A stretch of DNA of 59,515 bases from Lachnospiraceae bacterium UBA7143 (GCA_002491905.1 DKWV01000010.1:1-59515); one strand, 5' to 3'. Shown: positions 9,157-19,397, counted from the first letter of the stretch. Numbers and translations: made by a program. Notes: a model not told the origin generated them from the letters alone.

Positions 9157-12100
9157 TTATATGCCGATCAGCAGCTCCTCAGACAGCCAGTTCTCAGCCT
9201 CCTTGGCAAACCGTGCGATCGACACCTGCTCCGTTATGCCGTTGTCAGCCAGATATCTCTGTCGTCTCTTTATGCTTTCCTCACTGTCTGCGCTCTGGGA
9301 AAATCTGTGAATCGAATCCTCGTCAGACAGATGTAGGCGCTGACCGGGAATAAACTGAAAACATTTCTCATACGTAAGCGTATTATTCCGATACAGTTCA
9401 TCCAGCGAAATATAACGGTTTCCCGGAAAAAGTTCCTGTGTCCGCACCTCGCTTAGCAGCTCGTAGGACATTCCGCACCGGGCATCCTTTACCATATTCT
9501 CTTCCCGCAGTCTGTCCTGTGGGGCAGGCGCGCTCTTCCATAGAGCTGCCGGCACATTCCTGACTACACTGCCTTTTCGGAATCTGTCATTTATCGTTCT
9601 CTTTCGCTCGTCTTCCACGGTAAGCGCTATCGTTGACTTAAGCTCCGCGTTATTGACCGGCCGCACATTTCCCTGTTCCGGTATCTTGGAGACCAATGTA
9701 ATACCAAACCCGCCCGGGTTGACGATATCCGTCCCGTCAGGCGCCTGCCCGCAGACACCCGTGACCGTGACTGCAAGGATATCCGTATCCCCGGCCGGCG
9801 TCCCCTTGTTCGCTCTCAACATACGGTTCTGTCCCTTATCCTGCAGGAACGATTTCTTGAATGCGCCCCAGTCCAGCGTCTCACCCGAATGATCCGCGCC
9901 TTTGGAAAAAGAAATTGTGAAAGAAATGATAAACCAGGAGACGTGCAGCCGCCCCTGTACCTCCGGTCCCCAGAGAGCCAGCTCTGCCGCCAGCTCAATA
10001 GAAAAGGTCTTATGGATAAACCACACGTCAACGCGGTAGGAGGCGCCCAGAGACACACCGATCCTTGCCTGATAATAAAATGGCTTCCACGATACGATGA
10101 AATCCGCATAGGCAATGAACCACGCGCGCAGTTTACCCTGCGTATAGACCGCACTCAGCCTGCCGCCAGCCATAACCGCGCTGGGCGTAAGCGCAAAATA
10201 AATCTCGCCGGATATATTTATATTAGAGTTCACATTCCAGTTTAATCCCAGCCGCGGCACATCCGGATAATGCGCTGGCTTCTGAAACGCCGGGTGATAT
10301 CCGCCCAGCGTAACCACGAAATCACCGCTGTGCTCACTGCCTTCAAACCAGAAGAATGCCGCAAACCCGCCTGTCAGCCTGCAGTCCCGGGACAGGATAT
10401 AGGACTCGGAAGTAAGACGCGCCTCCGCGCTGAACACGCCGGCCGATGGATCATATTCCGCCCTTATGGCAAGCTGTGCCTTTGCCACAGGATTGGACGG
10501 CGCATTGGGCGGCATGGATATATCCGCGATCCCGAGCACACCAATCTGGAACCTTTTCCCGAAAGAAACCGAGAGAAGCAGGAAACCGTCCACAATTTTA
10601 AAGGAAGTAAATCTTATACCCGCCGTGAGGAAATTCTGCCCGTTCTCCTCCGTAATATACCTGTTCAGTTCATCCAGCGTCTGCGCGTCAAATCCTCTCT
10701 TCACAGCTTTGACCAGCGGATATTCCGGCACCTGTTCTACAGGAGGCAGAACCAATCTCCTGTTGTATCCAAAGCCAAGCGCAAGCCCGGTCACAAAGAA
10801 CGCTGGCGGACCGCCGATAGACGCCGAGAGCGCCATATAGGCGAACAGCGATCCCGAAGAATATTCCCCCACCGCCGTCACCGTGACTGCCTTACACTTC
10901 ACCAGAAGAGAACCGGCATAAACTTCCTTCCCCTCCCTGCGCTTTCTGGAAAAGCTGCCGCTTATTGCCAACGCGCCGTTGTCAAACGCCACCCCAAAAC
11001 CGGAGAGATAAAATGCCACATCCGAAAGCCTGGAGATATTGATCCCCACGCCGGCCTCCGCCAGACTGAAGGTAAACGGTGAAACCGCAAGAAAAGCATC
11101 CAGAAGCAGCACCACCCGGCTTCCGTCCAGACCAATCCCAGCCTTGGAGACTGTCAGAATGGCAAAAGTCCTGTTCAGGTTGAACCACTTTACTGTCTCC
11201 GGCGCGAAGTTCCCCGCAGCTCTTACGGATCGATCTGCTGTATTACTCCGCATTACGGAATGATCAGGCGTCGGCTTACAGAGTTCCAGAGTGCACGCGC
11301 TGCCAAATGCCGTGCAACGGAATACCGTTCCCTTTGTCGAAGATGCTTCCAGCACAAAGTCCTTTACGGACAGACCAGTGGTTCCCGGCGCCACCTTTTG
11401 CACTAATTCTCCCACCAGAGGCATCCGAAGCATGTCCACAGAGACCTTCGGATCTGTCTCGTAGCAGATGCGCCATCCCGACTGTTCTCCCGCATTTATT
11501 TCCGCGCAGATCTTCCCCGCACTTGTGAGTAAATGCAGCGCAAATCCTTTCGTGGTAAAATTGTACTTTACTCCCAGATGCGTGATGGCAAATTCGGATA
11601 TAAAATCTGGCAGATGCTCCGCAGCGATTCCAAATTCTCCGGCAATCCTGCCGAAAGTCAGATTGCTAAACACAGCCTCGCCGGACAATATAAATCCTTC
11701 CAGATTCTTAGACACCGTAAGCTCTATTTCCGTCCCACATATATAAATCCTGGCAATCACCTGAAACGCCACGGCTTTCCCTTGTTCGGACGAAATCTCA
11801 AGCGCCATCTTTCGAATGGAAAAATCTTCCGAGACCACCAGCACATTCTCCAGGTCAACATAGCCATGAAACATTTTCTTTCCAGAATCATAAGAAGCCG
11901 TAAGCATCCGTATATTCACAGAAAGTAATGTGTCTGGAAGGGAATCCCTGTCAAAAGTTTGTCCGAGATCACGCGCGGCCTGCGCGATAAAATCTCCCAG
12001 GCTGTACTCTTCCTCCGAATAGGCCATAGCCTTAAAGATAAGGCCGTTGTCCGTACCATAGCTGCCGCTCAGCGCCAGTGTGATACCGCCCAGGGCAAAA

Positions 12101-15100
12101 GACCCGCCCAGCTTAAGCGCACCAAACTTACCGTTCGCAAAACCAAGCGAAAGCGACAGCCCCTCAATGCCGAGTTTTCCTTTCCCCACCTCAAACTCCA
12201 GCACATGTTCTGCTGACAGATACAGGGAGTAGTCGCCCGAAACCACGTCCGCACTGAATTCCATACCCGTCAGCTCCACGGGCGGAAAGCTGACGTCTTT
12301 GGCAAACAACCCGGCAACATCCGCAAACCGCAGCGTGGAGTCTTCCGCCAGACCCGCATAAATCGTCCTGTCCGAGCGGTACATCAGATCAAAAACAGTG
12401 CTCCCGATATGCCATTTGCCAAGTACACTGTAATCCGTCTTCCTTCTCCCACTATCGAAAGGATATTCTATATTCATTTCAAAGTATGGCTGCAGCGTGA
12501 TCTTATCACCGAAAATACGCCACGGCTTCCCCGCCGTCACCGTAAAACCGATCTGCGTGATACCCTCCGACGCAGTATCCGCTGTGACCGACACGCTCCG
12601 AAGACCCAGAGAACCAAAAACACTTTCCTCATCGGGCAAAAGATCGGAACCCTGAATCACTCCGTCAAGCCCGAAAAGAGACAACATAGCGGCAACCGTA
12701 AGAACCCTGCCCTCCTCATATTCACCGCTGATATAGAGCCTGTCACCGTCCGGCGAAACCACTATATTTAAATCAAATTGTTCTCCGATTTCCGCAGCAA
12801 TACCTATAGACGGGAAGCAGGATACATCATCCAGCCCGCTTTCTATACTCACCCGATGCACTGCAAGGGACAGCTGATCCGCCACCCTGTATACGGATTC
12901 GACAGCGGTCTCCCCTGCAAAACGCAGACCGCCCGAAGTCTCCGTGACCGTACAGAAGACCTCCTCAGAATCCGCCAAGGGCACTATCGCTTTGACACAT
13001 TTCCAAAACGACGCATCTGTTCTGATCTCTGCCCTGTATGTAAATATTTCCCCATTCTGGCTGCACTCCCGAATACCGGAAAAACATATCCCGGAAAGAA
13101 AGGGCGATGTGTGCATATCAATATAACATTCGGGCAGCTTAGGAAAATCATCCGCAAACCGATAGCTCTTTCCGGATGCCGCACAGGCGCATATCTTGTC
13201 ATAAAGAGCTCCGAGTCCCCCATCTGCCATTGATAATGCAATATCCCTGCTCCTCATAAGACTGCGCCGCACCATTTGGCGAAGCGGATCCCCGAACACC
13301 TTAACTTTCAGAACCCGAAAACTGCGTATCTCCAGGCCGTCGAAACCACCACTACTCACACTTTCCGCAATGCTGCCATCTCCAGGCAGCCCGTTGATCG
13401 GCTGCGCCCATCTGGGCACTTCATAATGCTGCTCCGTCAGCCTGCGGCGCAGGCCATCTATGATACCATCCAGCGCATCGATCTTTGCGATTCCGCCTTC
13501 TCCCGACAGTGTATCATAATGTGTGGCCCGGATCTGTGCCATAATACGAACCGGGTGCATGACGCCGGTATGGTTAAGGATTTTCGCGCTCTTAAAAGTA
13601 AGCAGTCTGATTGTATCAAAAACCTCTTTGTACTCGAGAATCTTCGGCGTATGCATCATTTCCGCCTCAGCATTAACCTGGTCGACCAGGTATTCCCTTC
13701 TCATAAAAGGATTTGCACAGGCAAGCGCCCCCTCAAAAGTCTCCGCCAGCGTGTGGACTGCGCATATCCGCTTATCATAATAGAGCCGCCAGAAAGTAAA
13801 CATCGTGGGCAGAATAACCAGACCGATCGGCAGCGGCATTTTCTCAAACAGGAAACACTCTTTCCCCAGATACCCCCTGTAAAAATCCAGCAGTCCGGCG
13901 GAGTGCCCGGACGGCCCTGCCCAGAGCGGCATAAGGCATTTTCTGTACCCTGCAGTCACTGGATGCTTTTCATCCCGGGTCCAGTTCCATAACAATATGC
14001 GGGGTGGCCGGTCATCAGAACCGGCCGATTGACGCTTCGGTATCGTGGGTATGAAAAACACGTTTGGTGCATCCACGATCTCCCAATACCTCTCTCCTTC
14101 CGCCATTTGCAATGCATAACGATCCATCCTGGGCGTCATATTAAATCTCCGTATGGCATTGATAATCATAGCTCCGCGTATGACCGGCGGAAATTTAAGA
14201 TATTCTCTCACACACGTTTCTATAATCCCGGCTGCGTCTTCATCTGTCGGCCCGTCACATGGGATACTGCACGCATTCCCCAGATATGCGTTAATCAGAC
14301 ATATAAAAGCAATCCATTGATCTTCTCTCTCCAATTTAGCAAGGTGTGGAAAATAGAAATAGATATATTCTGTTGCGCTAATCGGGCATTCTCCATAGTC
14401 TGTAAAATATTGCTGCAGTTTTGGATTCACAGTAATCCCTTCTTCTGCCTGTACCAGAACGACACATTTCAAAAACTCTTTTTGCGCCGCCAAAAATCTG
14501 TCAGAATTACACAATTCAAGCGCATAGATCTTCTCCAGCTTCCTGGTCGCATACGTAGTGATTTCCCCTATGACCGCCCTGGCCAGTTCCGTCATATCCT
14601 TACAGCACCGCACCTGATCCCGGCTCGACTTCACGAGCCTGCGCAAACCGGCAGGACTGGCCTTCTGTGATTCCGAATCAAATCCCAGACTTTCATCGAT
14701 CAAAGACTTAATCACTGCTTTTGTTTCATCAGTCATATGATCAGCCGGAAATGAATCCCAGTTTTTCTCATACTGATCTTCGGACGTCTGCGGTCTGATT
14801 CCGGAACTGACCATCACATTGCCGATCATCGGATGTGCCCACCGTGCAAACACATCCCCGATGATATGATAGGCAGAATCGGCATGGTTGTTCCATACCT
14901 CACGGATATCAATGCCATACTGCACCCGGAATTGCTCTATCATTATTCCGCATACATCCTCATCCTGCATGGCCGCATCATATACAGCCAGCTTTAGCTC
15001 ATCAATATGAGTAATTTTTTTTGTCGTCCCATTACTCAGCTGATAATCCGCTTCATTCCACGATACAAATCGGACATTCCCCTCTGTAATTTTATCTTTT

Positions 15101-15180
15101 CTGCTCTCAGAATACCGCAAAGGAATGAGATATCGTTCAGGTGGTGTCTCTTTCGTTTTTCTGACCATAAAAAGTATCAT
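9157..15180 (-). CDS. Giant DUF6603-type protein, first gene of operon
   Basis: Protein of 2007 residues. Around residue 1460 is GGPPAFFVTGLALGFGYN followed by RRLVLPPVEQVPEYPLV, the signature I recognise as DUF6603, a domain of unknown function in very large bacterial proteins. The N-terminal ~600 residues are mixed helical. About residues 850-1750 are dominated by alternating hydrophobic beta strands with Gly turns (for example LGGSFALGGITLALSGSYG), as in beta-solenoid or barrel-like folds. There is no signal peptide and no clear helical membrane segment. The start ATG 15180 has GGAG ~9 bases upstream. It heads the six-gene operon, downstream of a 132-base gap after the histidine kinase gene. 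Role unknown; a scaffold or lipid-binding structural role is speculation. Confidence 0.8.
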   Translation of the reverse strand: MILFMVRKTKETPPERYLIPLRYSESRKDKITEGNVRFVSWNEADYQLSNGTTKKITHIDELKLAVYDAAMQDEDVCGIMIEQFRVQYGIDIREVWNNHADSAYHIIGDVFARWAHPMIGNVMVSSGIRPQTSEDQYEKNWDSFPADHMTDETKAVIKSLIDESLGFDSESQKASPAGLRRLVKSSRDQVRCCKDMTELARAVIGEITTYATRKLEKIYALELCNSDRFLAAQKEFLKCVVLVQAEEGITVNPKLQQYFTDYGECPISATEYIYFYFPHLAKLEREDQWIAFICLINAYLGNACSIPCDGPTDEDAAGIIETCVREYLKFPPVIRGAMIINAIRRFNMTPRMDRYALQMAEGERYWEIVDAPNVFFIPTIPKRQSAGSDDRPPRILLWNWTRDEKHPVTAGYRKCLMPLWAGPSGHSAGLLDFYRGYLGKECFLFEKMPLPIGLVILPTMFTFWRLYYDKRICAVHTLAETFEGALACANPFMRREYLVDQVNAEAEMMHTPKILEYKEVFDTIRLLTFKSAKILNHTGVMHPVRIMAQIRATHYDTLSGEGGIAKIDALDGIIDGLRRRLTEQHYEVPRWAQPINGLPGDGSIAESVSSGGFDGLEIRSFRVLKVKVFGDPLRQMVRRSLMRSRDIALSMADGGLGALYDKICACAASGKSYRFADDFPKLPECYIDMHTSPFLSGICFSGIRECSQNGEIFTYRAEIRTDASFWKCVKAIVPLADSEEVFCTVTETSGGLRFAGETAVESVYRVADQLSLAVHRVSIESGLDDVSCFPSIGIAAEIGEQFDLNIVVSPDGDRLYISGEYEEGRVLTVAAMLSLFGLDGVIQGSDLLPDEESVFGSLGLRSVSVTADTASEGITQIGFTVTAGKPWRIFGDKITLQPYFEMNIEYPFDSGRRKTDYSVLGKWHIGSTVFDLMYRSDRTIYAGLAEDSTLRFADVAGLFAKDVSFPPVELTGMEFSADVVSGDYSLYLSAEHVLEFEVGKGKLGIEGLSLSLGFANGKFGALKLGGSFALGGITLALSGSYGTDNGLIFKAMAYSEEEYSLGDFIAQAARDLGQTFDRDSLPDTLLSVNIRMLTASYDSGKKMFHGYVDLENVLVVSEDFSIRKMALEISSEQGKAVAFQVIARIYICGTEIELTVSKNLEGFILSGEAVFSNLTFGRIAGEFGIAAEHLPDFISEFAITHLGVKYNFTTKGFALHLLTSAGKICAEINAGEQSGWRICYETDPKVSVDMLRMPLVGELVQKVAPGTTGLSVKDFVLEASSTKGTVFRCTAFGSACTLELCKPTPDHSVMRSNTADRSVRAAGNFAPETVKWFNLNRTFAILTVSKAGIGLDGSRVVLLLDAFLAVSPFTFSLAEAGVGINISRLSDVAFYLSGFGVAFDNGALAISGSFSRKRREGKEVYAGSLLVKCKAVTVTAVGEYSSGSLFAYMALSASIGGPPAFFVTGLALGFGYNRRLVLPPVEQVPEYPLVKAVKRGFDAQTLDELNRYITEENGQNFLTAGIRFTSFKIVDGFLLLSVSFGKRFQIGVLGIADISMPPNAPSNPVAKAQLAIRAEYDPSAGVFSAEARLTSESYILSRDCRLTGGFAAFFWFEGSEHSGDFVVTLGGYHPAFQKPAHYPDVPRLGLNWNVNSNINISGEIYFALTPSAVMAGGRLSAVYTQGKLRAWFIAYADFIVSWKPFYYQARIGVSLGASYRVDVWFIHKTFSIELAAELALWGPEVQGRLHVSWFIISFTISFSKGADHSGETLDWGAFKKSFLQDKGQNRMLRANKGTPAGDTDILAVTVTGVCGQAPDGTDIVNPGGFGITLVSKIPEQGNVRPVNNAELKSTIALTVEDERKRTINDRFRKGSVVRNVPAALWKSAPAPQDRLREENMVKDARCGMSYELLSEVRTQELFPGNRYISLDELYRNNTLTYEKCFQFIPGQRLHLSDEDSIHRFSQSADSEESIKRRQRYLADNGITEQVSIARFAKEAENWLSEELLIGI

Positions 15181-15231
15181 TAGCTAATCTCCATATTCTT
15201 TATCAGAACGAACTATTGATACAAATCGTAT

Positions 15232-15244
15232 ATTATTCATTATA
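15232..15244 (-). promoter_or_regulatory. Candidate -10 of the DUF6603 operon
   Basis: The 132-base gap between the histidine kinase stop and the DUF6603 start is AT-rich. On the minus strand it holds a consensus TATAAT (15244 to 15239), about 59 bases before the start codon. No good -35 is visible 16-18 bases upstream, so this is tentative, and read-through from the two-component genes is also possible. Confidence 0.35.
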
Positions 15245-15312
15245 ACACTTTTCATATATTACGAATACATCATGTAGTACTTTTCTTTTATCTGCCTGAA
15301 TTCTCATTAAAT

Positions 15313-16623
15313 TCAATCACGATAATCCAGATGATTCCAAACACCATTAAAATATGCTTTATTCTGCTTCATCCCGCGAAGCGTTATCAGGCAGTATTCT
15401 CCGCTTTCCTCCCCATTTCCGAAACGAATCTTCCCGCCGTGCGCCAGAATAATTTTCTTCACAATCTCCAGGCCACGGATATTCTCCCCGGTCGAATCCT
15501 TCTTTCTGCTGCGCAGACGGCGCAGAATTTCTTCTGAGTAGCCCACGCCATTATCCTCCAGACGGATATGACATTTTTGTTTTTCCTGCCATATAGCAAT
15601 CCGAATTTTCACCAATTTACTCCTGCCGTTGTGCTTCATACTATTATTAATCAGGTTGCGAAATACCCGCACTAAAAGTTGTCTGTCGGCTTTTACGCAC
15701 AACTGCTCTGCTTTCGGTTCTATCTGCATGTCAATATCCAATTGCCCCGGCTCGGAATCGTTCAGAAAAGCCACGGCGACACTCCTGACAATCTCTGCCG
15801 GGCGCACCGTTTCTTTCCGAAGAGCCTGCATGGAATATTCCAGCTGGGAGGTCAGATTTAAATCCGCAATCAGTTCTTTCATCACCAAGCTCTGATGCCG
15901 GATCACTGCCGCCTGCTGCCTTGCATCCTCCGGCAGACTCTCACTGCGCTCCAACGTATCGGCATATCCCATCACCACAGAAAGGGGCGTGCGGATATCG
16001 TGAGAAATCCCGGCAATCCACTCAATGCGCGCCCGCTCCCTGTTCTTCGTAAACCGTCTTGTGAAGAAAAAAGCCAGGACAACAATCCATGCAAAATTAA
16101 TAAACAGGTATGCCAGAATCACTCTTTTCGCAAACTCCATCCACGGAAGGGAAAATTCTACGTTGTATTTCCACATGGTTTCCTTCTGCATGCCTACGAT
16201 CATAATCCGATCATCCCATGCGCGCATCTGCACAGGATATCCTTGCAGATACCATTTACTCATACGGGCAATATCCGATCTGCTGTACTCGTCCTTCAAT
16301 TCTTCCGGTTTTCGGATGCTCCAGATCACCCGCCCGTTTTCGTCAAGAAGCATCGCCCACTGATCCTTCAGCCCGAGTTCTTCCTCCACCTCCCTGTCAA
16401 GCACATATCCATTCTGCGTAACAGTCAGTGCCTTCATAATTTCCCCTCCGCCAACATAATTGGAATCGGTGTTCACATAGACAATTGCCGCGGATATCAG
16501 GAACACAATATTAAGTATAAAGGTCAGCATCGCAATGCCGAAGACCGCCAGCACGCCGTAAAATAGAAGGTGTGCCGCTTTTCTGTAATTGTAGTTTATT
16601 CTCTCTCCCCCGAATCCTCTCAT
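15313..16623 (-). CDS. Sensor histidine kinase (antimicrobial-peptide type)
   Basis: Protein of 436 residues. It has a membrane segment at ~17-50, an extracytoplasmic loop of ~115 residues, a second membrane segment at ~168-189, then HisKA with phospho-acceptor His208 in GISHDIRTPLSVV. The ATPase domain follows, with N-box LINNSMKHN and G-box DNGVGYS. Its start overlaps the response-regulator stop by four bases. It is divergent from a lantibiotic-immunity-type ABC operon, the usual arrangement of CprK/LanK-like kinases, so sensing of cationic antimicrobial peptides is likely. That role is inferred from context. Confidence 0.9.
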   Translation of the reverse strand: MRGFGGERINYNYRKAAHLLFYGVLAVFGIAMLTFILNIVFLISAAIVYVNTDSNYVGGGEIMKALTVTQNGYVLDREVEEELGLKDQWAMLLDENGRVIWSIRKPEELKDEYSRSDIARMSKWYLQGYPVQMRAWDDRIMIVGMQKETMWKYNVEFSLPWMEFAKRVILAYLFINFAWIVVLAFFFTRRFTKNRERARIEWIAGISHDIRTPLSVVMGYADTLERSESLPEDARQQAAVIRHQSLVMKELIADLNLTSQLEYSMQALRKETVRPAEIVRSVAVAFLNDSEPGQLDIDMQIEPKAEQLCVKADRQLLVRVFRNLINNSMKHNGRSKLVKIRIAIWQEKQKCHIRLEDNGVGYSEEILRRLRSRKKDSTGENIRGLEIVKKIILAHGGKIRFGNGEESGEYCLITLRGMKQNKAYFNGVWNHLDYRD

Positions 16624-17393
16624 ACCAGTCTGTACCCCAGCCCTCTCACCGTCAAAAGATATTTCGGGTGTGACGGGTCTTCCTCAATTTTCTCCCGCAG
16701 TCTGCGGATATGCACAACCAACGTATTTTCATACCCATAATTTTCCTCCTGCCAGACGGCATCGCACAGGGCATCAATGGTCACAATCCGCCCTCTCTCC
16801 TGTGCCAGTTTTTGCAGGATGGCGTATTCTTTTGCGGTGAGCGTTATTTCCCCGTTTTTGCCTTCCATACCGTTCACTTGGCTGCTGCCGTACACTCCGC
16901 CGCTCCCAGCCTGATTTCCATCCGCCGCATCTCTGTCCCAGTGCACGACCCCGCTGCCAAGATCTACCTGACATCTGCCAAGTGTAATTATCTCTGACTC
17001 CTGCATGCTCTTTACCCGGTACACCCGTTTCAGCACCGCCGTCACCCGCAGGATCAGTTCCTCCGGCAAAAAGGGCTTTGTGATATAATCGTCCGCACCA
17101 AGCCCCAACCCTCTTAGTCTGCTTTCATCCTCATCCCGCGCCGACAGAAAGATCACGGGTGCCTCTGACATTTCCCGCAGCTTTTTGAATAGGGAAAAAC
17201 CGTCGCCGTCCGGCAGCATTACGTCCAGAAGAACAAGATGCGGGGCTTTTTGCGCAAACAGCTCCTCCGCCTCCATGCAGTTTGCCGCCACAGTCACCTT
17301 ATGAAATCCCGCCCGGCGAAGAAACCCACTAACCATTTCCCGCAAGGCTTTCTCATCATCTACCAGTAGAATTTTACAGTCATATAAATTCAT
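16620..17393 (-). CDS. OmpR/PhoB-family response regulator with inserted linker
   Basis: 257 residues from ATG 17393, preceded by GGAAAGG; a longer GTG frame to 17444 has no ribosome-binding site. The receiver domain at 4-120 has the acidic pair in LLVDDE, phospho-acceptor Asp57 (LVLLDVMLPDGDGF), and the Lys of DDYITKPF. The winged-helix DNA-binding domain is at ~135-257 (LTAKEYAIL, then HIRRLREKIEEDP and VRGLGYRL). Between the first two beta strands of the DNA-binding domain, about residues 152-180, there is a Gly/Ser/Asn-rich insertion of ~30 residues not normal for the family. It forms a two-component pair with the overlapping kinase and probably controls the divergent ABC operon. Confidence 0.92.
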   Translation of the reverse strand: MNLYDCKILLVDDEKALREMVSGFLRRAGFHKVTVAANCMEAEELFAQKAPHLVLLDVMLPDGDGFSLFKKLREMSEAPVIFLSARDEDESRLRGLGLGADDYITKPFLPEELILRVTAVLKRVYRVKSMQESEIITLGRCQVDLGSGVVHWDRDAADGNQAGSGGVYGSSQVNGMEGKNGEITLTAKEYAILQKLAQERGRIVTIDALCDAVWQEENYGYENTLVVHIRRLREKIEEDPSHPKYLLTVRGLGYRLV

Positions 17394-17653
17394 AAAGATT
17401 CCCTTTCCATATTGAAGATACTGCATCATTGTAAAATTTGCCACGCTGCTATGCAGTGGAAAGACTTCCTATCCATTATCAGTATATTGCTTCCCACATT
17501 TCCTGAAAAGATTCCTGTGAGATTCTTAAGGTAAATGTAATCTTCCCTTCATTCCCCTGTAATCCCAATCTTTTACCATGACGATAGCGGCAGGCAAACA
17601 GGCAAAGGCAATACAATCCGCCGCAAAATATCTCAGAGAAAGGATGAAATACT

Positions 17654-18574
17654 ATGCCAACACGAAATCTGGTAGAAACTCATAATCTCACAAAACAGTA
17701 CGGCAAGGTCCGCTGTGTCAACTCTGTCAACATGCAAGTGCCGCCCGGCGCAATTTACGGCTTCTTAGGACCAAACGGCGCAGGCAAATCCACCACTTTG
17801 AAGATGATTCTCGGACTCGCCAGACCTACCGAGGGCGGCATTACCCTCTTTGACGTGCCGGTCAACGAGAAAAACCGCATGAAACTCCTCTCGCAGACAG
17901 GATCGCTGATCGAATCGCCCAGCTATTACGGGCATCTGACCGGGGAAGAAAATCTGCGCATTATCCAGACACTTAAGGGCTGCTCCGAAAAGGATATCGA
18001 CAAGGTATTAAAGATTGTCCGTCTGGACGAGGCCCGGGGGAAGCTGGTCAACCACTATTCCCTCGGCATGAAGCAGCGTCTTGGTCTCGCCGCTGCGCTG
18101 TTGGGATTTCCGAAACTCCTGATTTTGGACGAACCCACAAACGGCCTCGACCCGGCAGGTATTCAGGAAATGCGTGAACTGATCTGCTCCCTGCCGGGCG
18201 CTTACGGCATGACGGTTCTGGTCTCCTCCCATCTGCTCAGCGAAATCGACCAGATGGCCGACCATGTGGGAATCATCCGAAAAGGCGGGCTGGTTTATCA
18301 GGACACGCTGGAATCCCTGCACGCCCACTCCAAAGAACAGATTGCGCTCCGTGTCAGCCACACGGCGATTGCCTTCGACCTGCTAAGAAAGGACGGCATT
18401 GAGGTCACGCAGGAGGGAGGCTGGCTCTTACTGCCCATGATGGATGATTCCCACGTGGCAAATTTGTGCAGAGAGCTTGTCGCACAGAATATATCGCTCT
18501 ACCGTGTAGAAAAACGGGAAAAAAGTCTGGAGGATATTTTCTTATCCCTGACAGGAAAGGAGAGCAGTTTATGA
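17654..18574 (+). CDS. ABC transporter ATP-binding protein, lantibiotic-immunity type
   Basis: 306 residues. Walker A is GFLGPNGAGKST, the signature YSLGMKQRLGLA, and Walker B LLILDEPTNGLDPAG, followed by the switch His in VSSHLLSEI. The C-terminal tail, with SLYRVEKREKSLEDIFLSL, is typical of BcrA/LanF/CprA ATPases. It powers export or removal of antimicrobial peptides from the membrane by the two permeases downstream. Start ATG 17654 has AAAGGA upstream; its stop overlaps the next start (ATGA). The gene is divergent from the two-component system across ~260 bases that should hold both promoters. Confidence 0.92.
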   Translation: MPTRNLVETHNLTKQYGKVRCVNSVNMQVPPGAIYGFLGPNGAGKSTTLKMILGLARPTEGGITLFDVPVNEKNRMKLLSQTGSLIESPSYYGHLTGEENLRIIQTLKGCSEKDIDKVLKIVRLDEARGKLVNHYSLGMKQRLGLAAALLGFPKLLILDEPTNGLDPAGIQEMRELICSLPGAYGMTVLVSSHLLSEIDQMADHVGIIRKGGLVYQDTLESLHAHSKEQIALRVSHTAIAFDLLRKDGIEVTQEGGWLLLPMMDDSHVANLCRELVAQNISLYRVEKREKSLEDIFLSLTGKESSL

Positions 18575-19323
18575 TCACTCTGCGGATGGAATTTAAAAAA
18601 ATCAAACGAAAAAAAATCGGCTTGACCATGTGCGCCCTGATCTGCGTCCAATTCGCATGGCTGCTCTGGTCCGGCGCACGTCCCGACGAGAACGAACGGC
18701 TGGAAGGATGGATTTTCATGCTCTACTCTCTTCCTCTGGTGAGCGTGATCATGATGCCCACCATCATGTCCGTGCTCGCCTCCCGGCTGGCCGACGTGGA
18801 GCACAAGGGCAATACCTACAAGCTGCTAAACACGCTGCGCAGGCCGGGCTCGCTCTACCACGCAAAGGTAGTCTGCGGCATCCTCTTTATTCTGGCTGTC
18901 TGTGCCGCACAGTTTCTTTTTATTATTGCTTTGGGGTACGCCCGCGGCTATGCGGGGCACCCGGAATGGAAATACTATGGCACAGCCTTTTTGATGAATT
19001 TCGCCTGCTGCCTGTCCCTGTACCTATTACAGCTTCTTTTATCCATGCTGTTTTTTAATCAGATGATTCCTCTTGTGGCAGGACTTGGCGGTTCCATGCT
19101 GGGACTGATTTTAATGTATGTCAAAATGTACTCTTTTCTCCCCTGGGGAGGCTTTCTCTCCGCCGCGCAGGTGAGTATGGACTGGAACCCCGATACGAGA
19201 GTTGTGCATTTTTATTACCGCGAATATTCGCCGGTTGAGCTGTGTGCGGTAGCTATGATTTTTGTCTGGATTGTGGTGTTTTATACGGCGGGACGAATCC
19301 TATTCACCAGAAAGGAAGTATGA
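18571..19323 (+). CDS. ABC permease, LanE/MutE-type
   Basis: 250 residues with six predicted membrane segments (about 18-35, 50-70, 102-125, 140-165, 170-190 and 225-245). The short cytoplasmic N-terminus (MITLRMEFKKIKRKKIG) is typical of lantibiotic-protection permeases of the MutE/EpiE group. Its start overlaps the ATPase stop in ATGA and a GGAAAGGAG site precedes it; a longer in-frame start would lie inside the ATPase gene. It is the second gene of the LanF-E-G set and forms the membrane channel with the next permease. Confidence 0.88.
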   Translation: MITLRMEFKKIKRKKIGLTMCALICVQFAWLLWSGARPDENERLEGWIFMLYSLPLVSVIMMPTIMSVLASRLADVEHKGNTYKLLNTLRRPGSLYHAKVVCGILFILAVCAAQFLFIIALGYARGYAGHPEWKYYGTAFLMNFACCLSLYLLQLLLSMLFFNQMIPLVAGLGGSMLGLILMYVKMYSFLPWGGFLSAAQVSMDWNPDTRVVHFYYREYSPVELCAVAMIFVWIVVFYTAGRILFTRKEV

Positions 19324-19397
19324 ATGGCAGCCGTTCAGACATTTGCTTAATAAGTATCGCATAGGAAAATATGATTATTCGACAAGGAGGTAACAAT

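Noticed and set aside
109..15180. Extracellular contractile injection system or T6SS
   Set aside because: No sheath, tube, spike, baseplate or AAA ATPase gene is present in the operon; large size alone is not enough.
17445..17653. Operator repeats for the response regulator in the divergent region
   Set aside because: Only weak promoter-like words (TTTTCA/TATACT on the minus strand) and no clear direct or inverted repeat could be picked out by eye.
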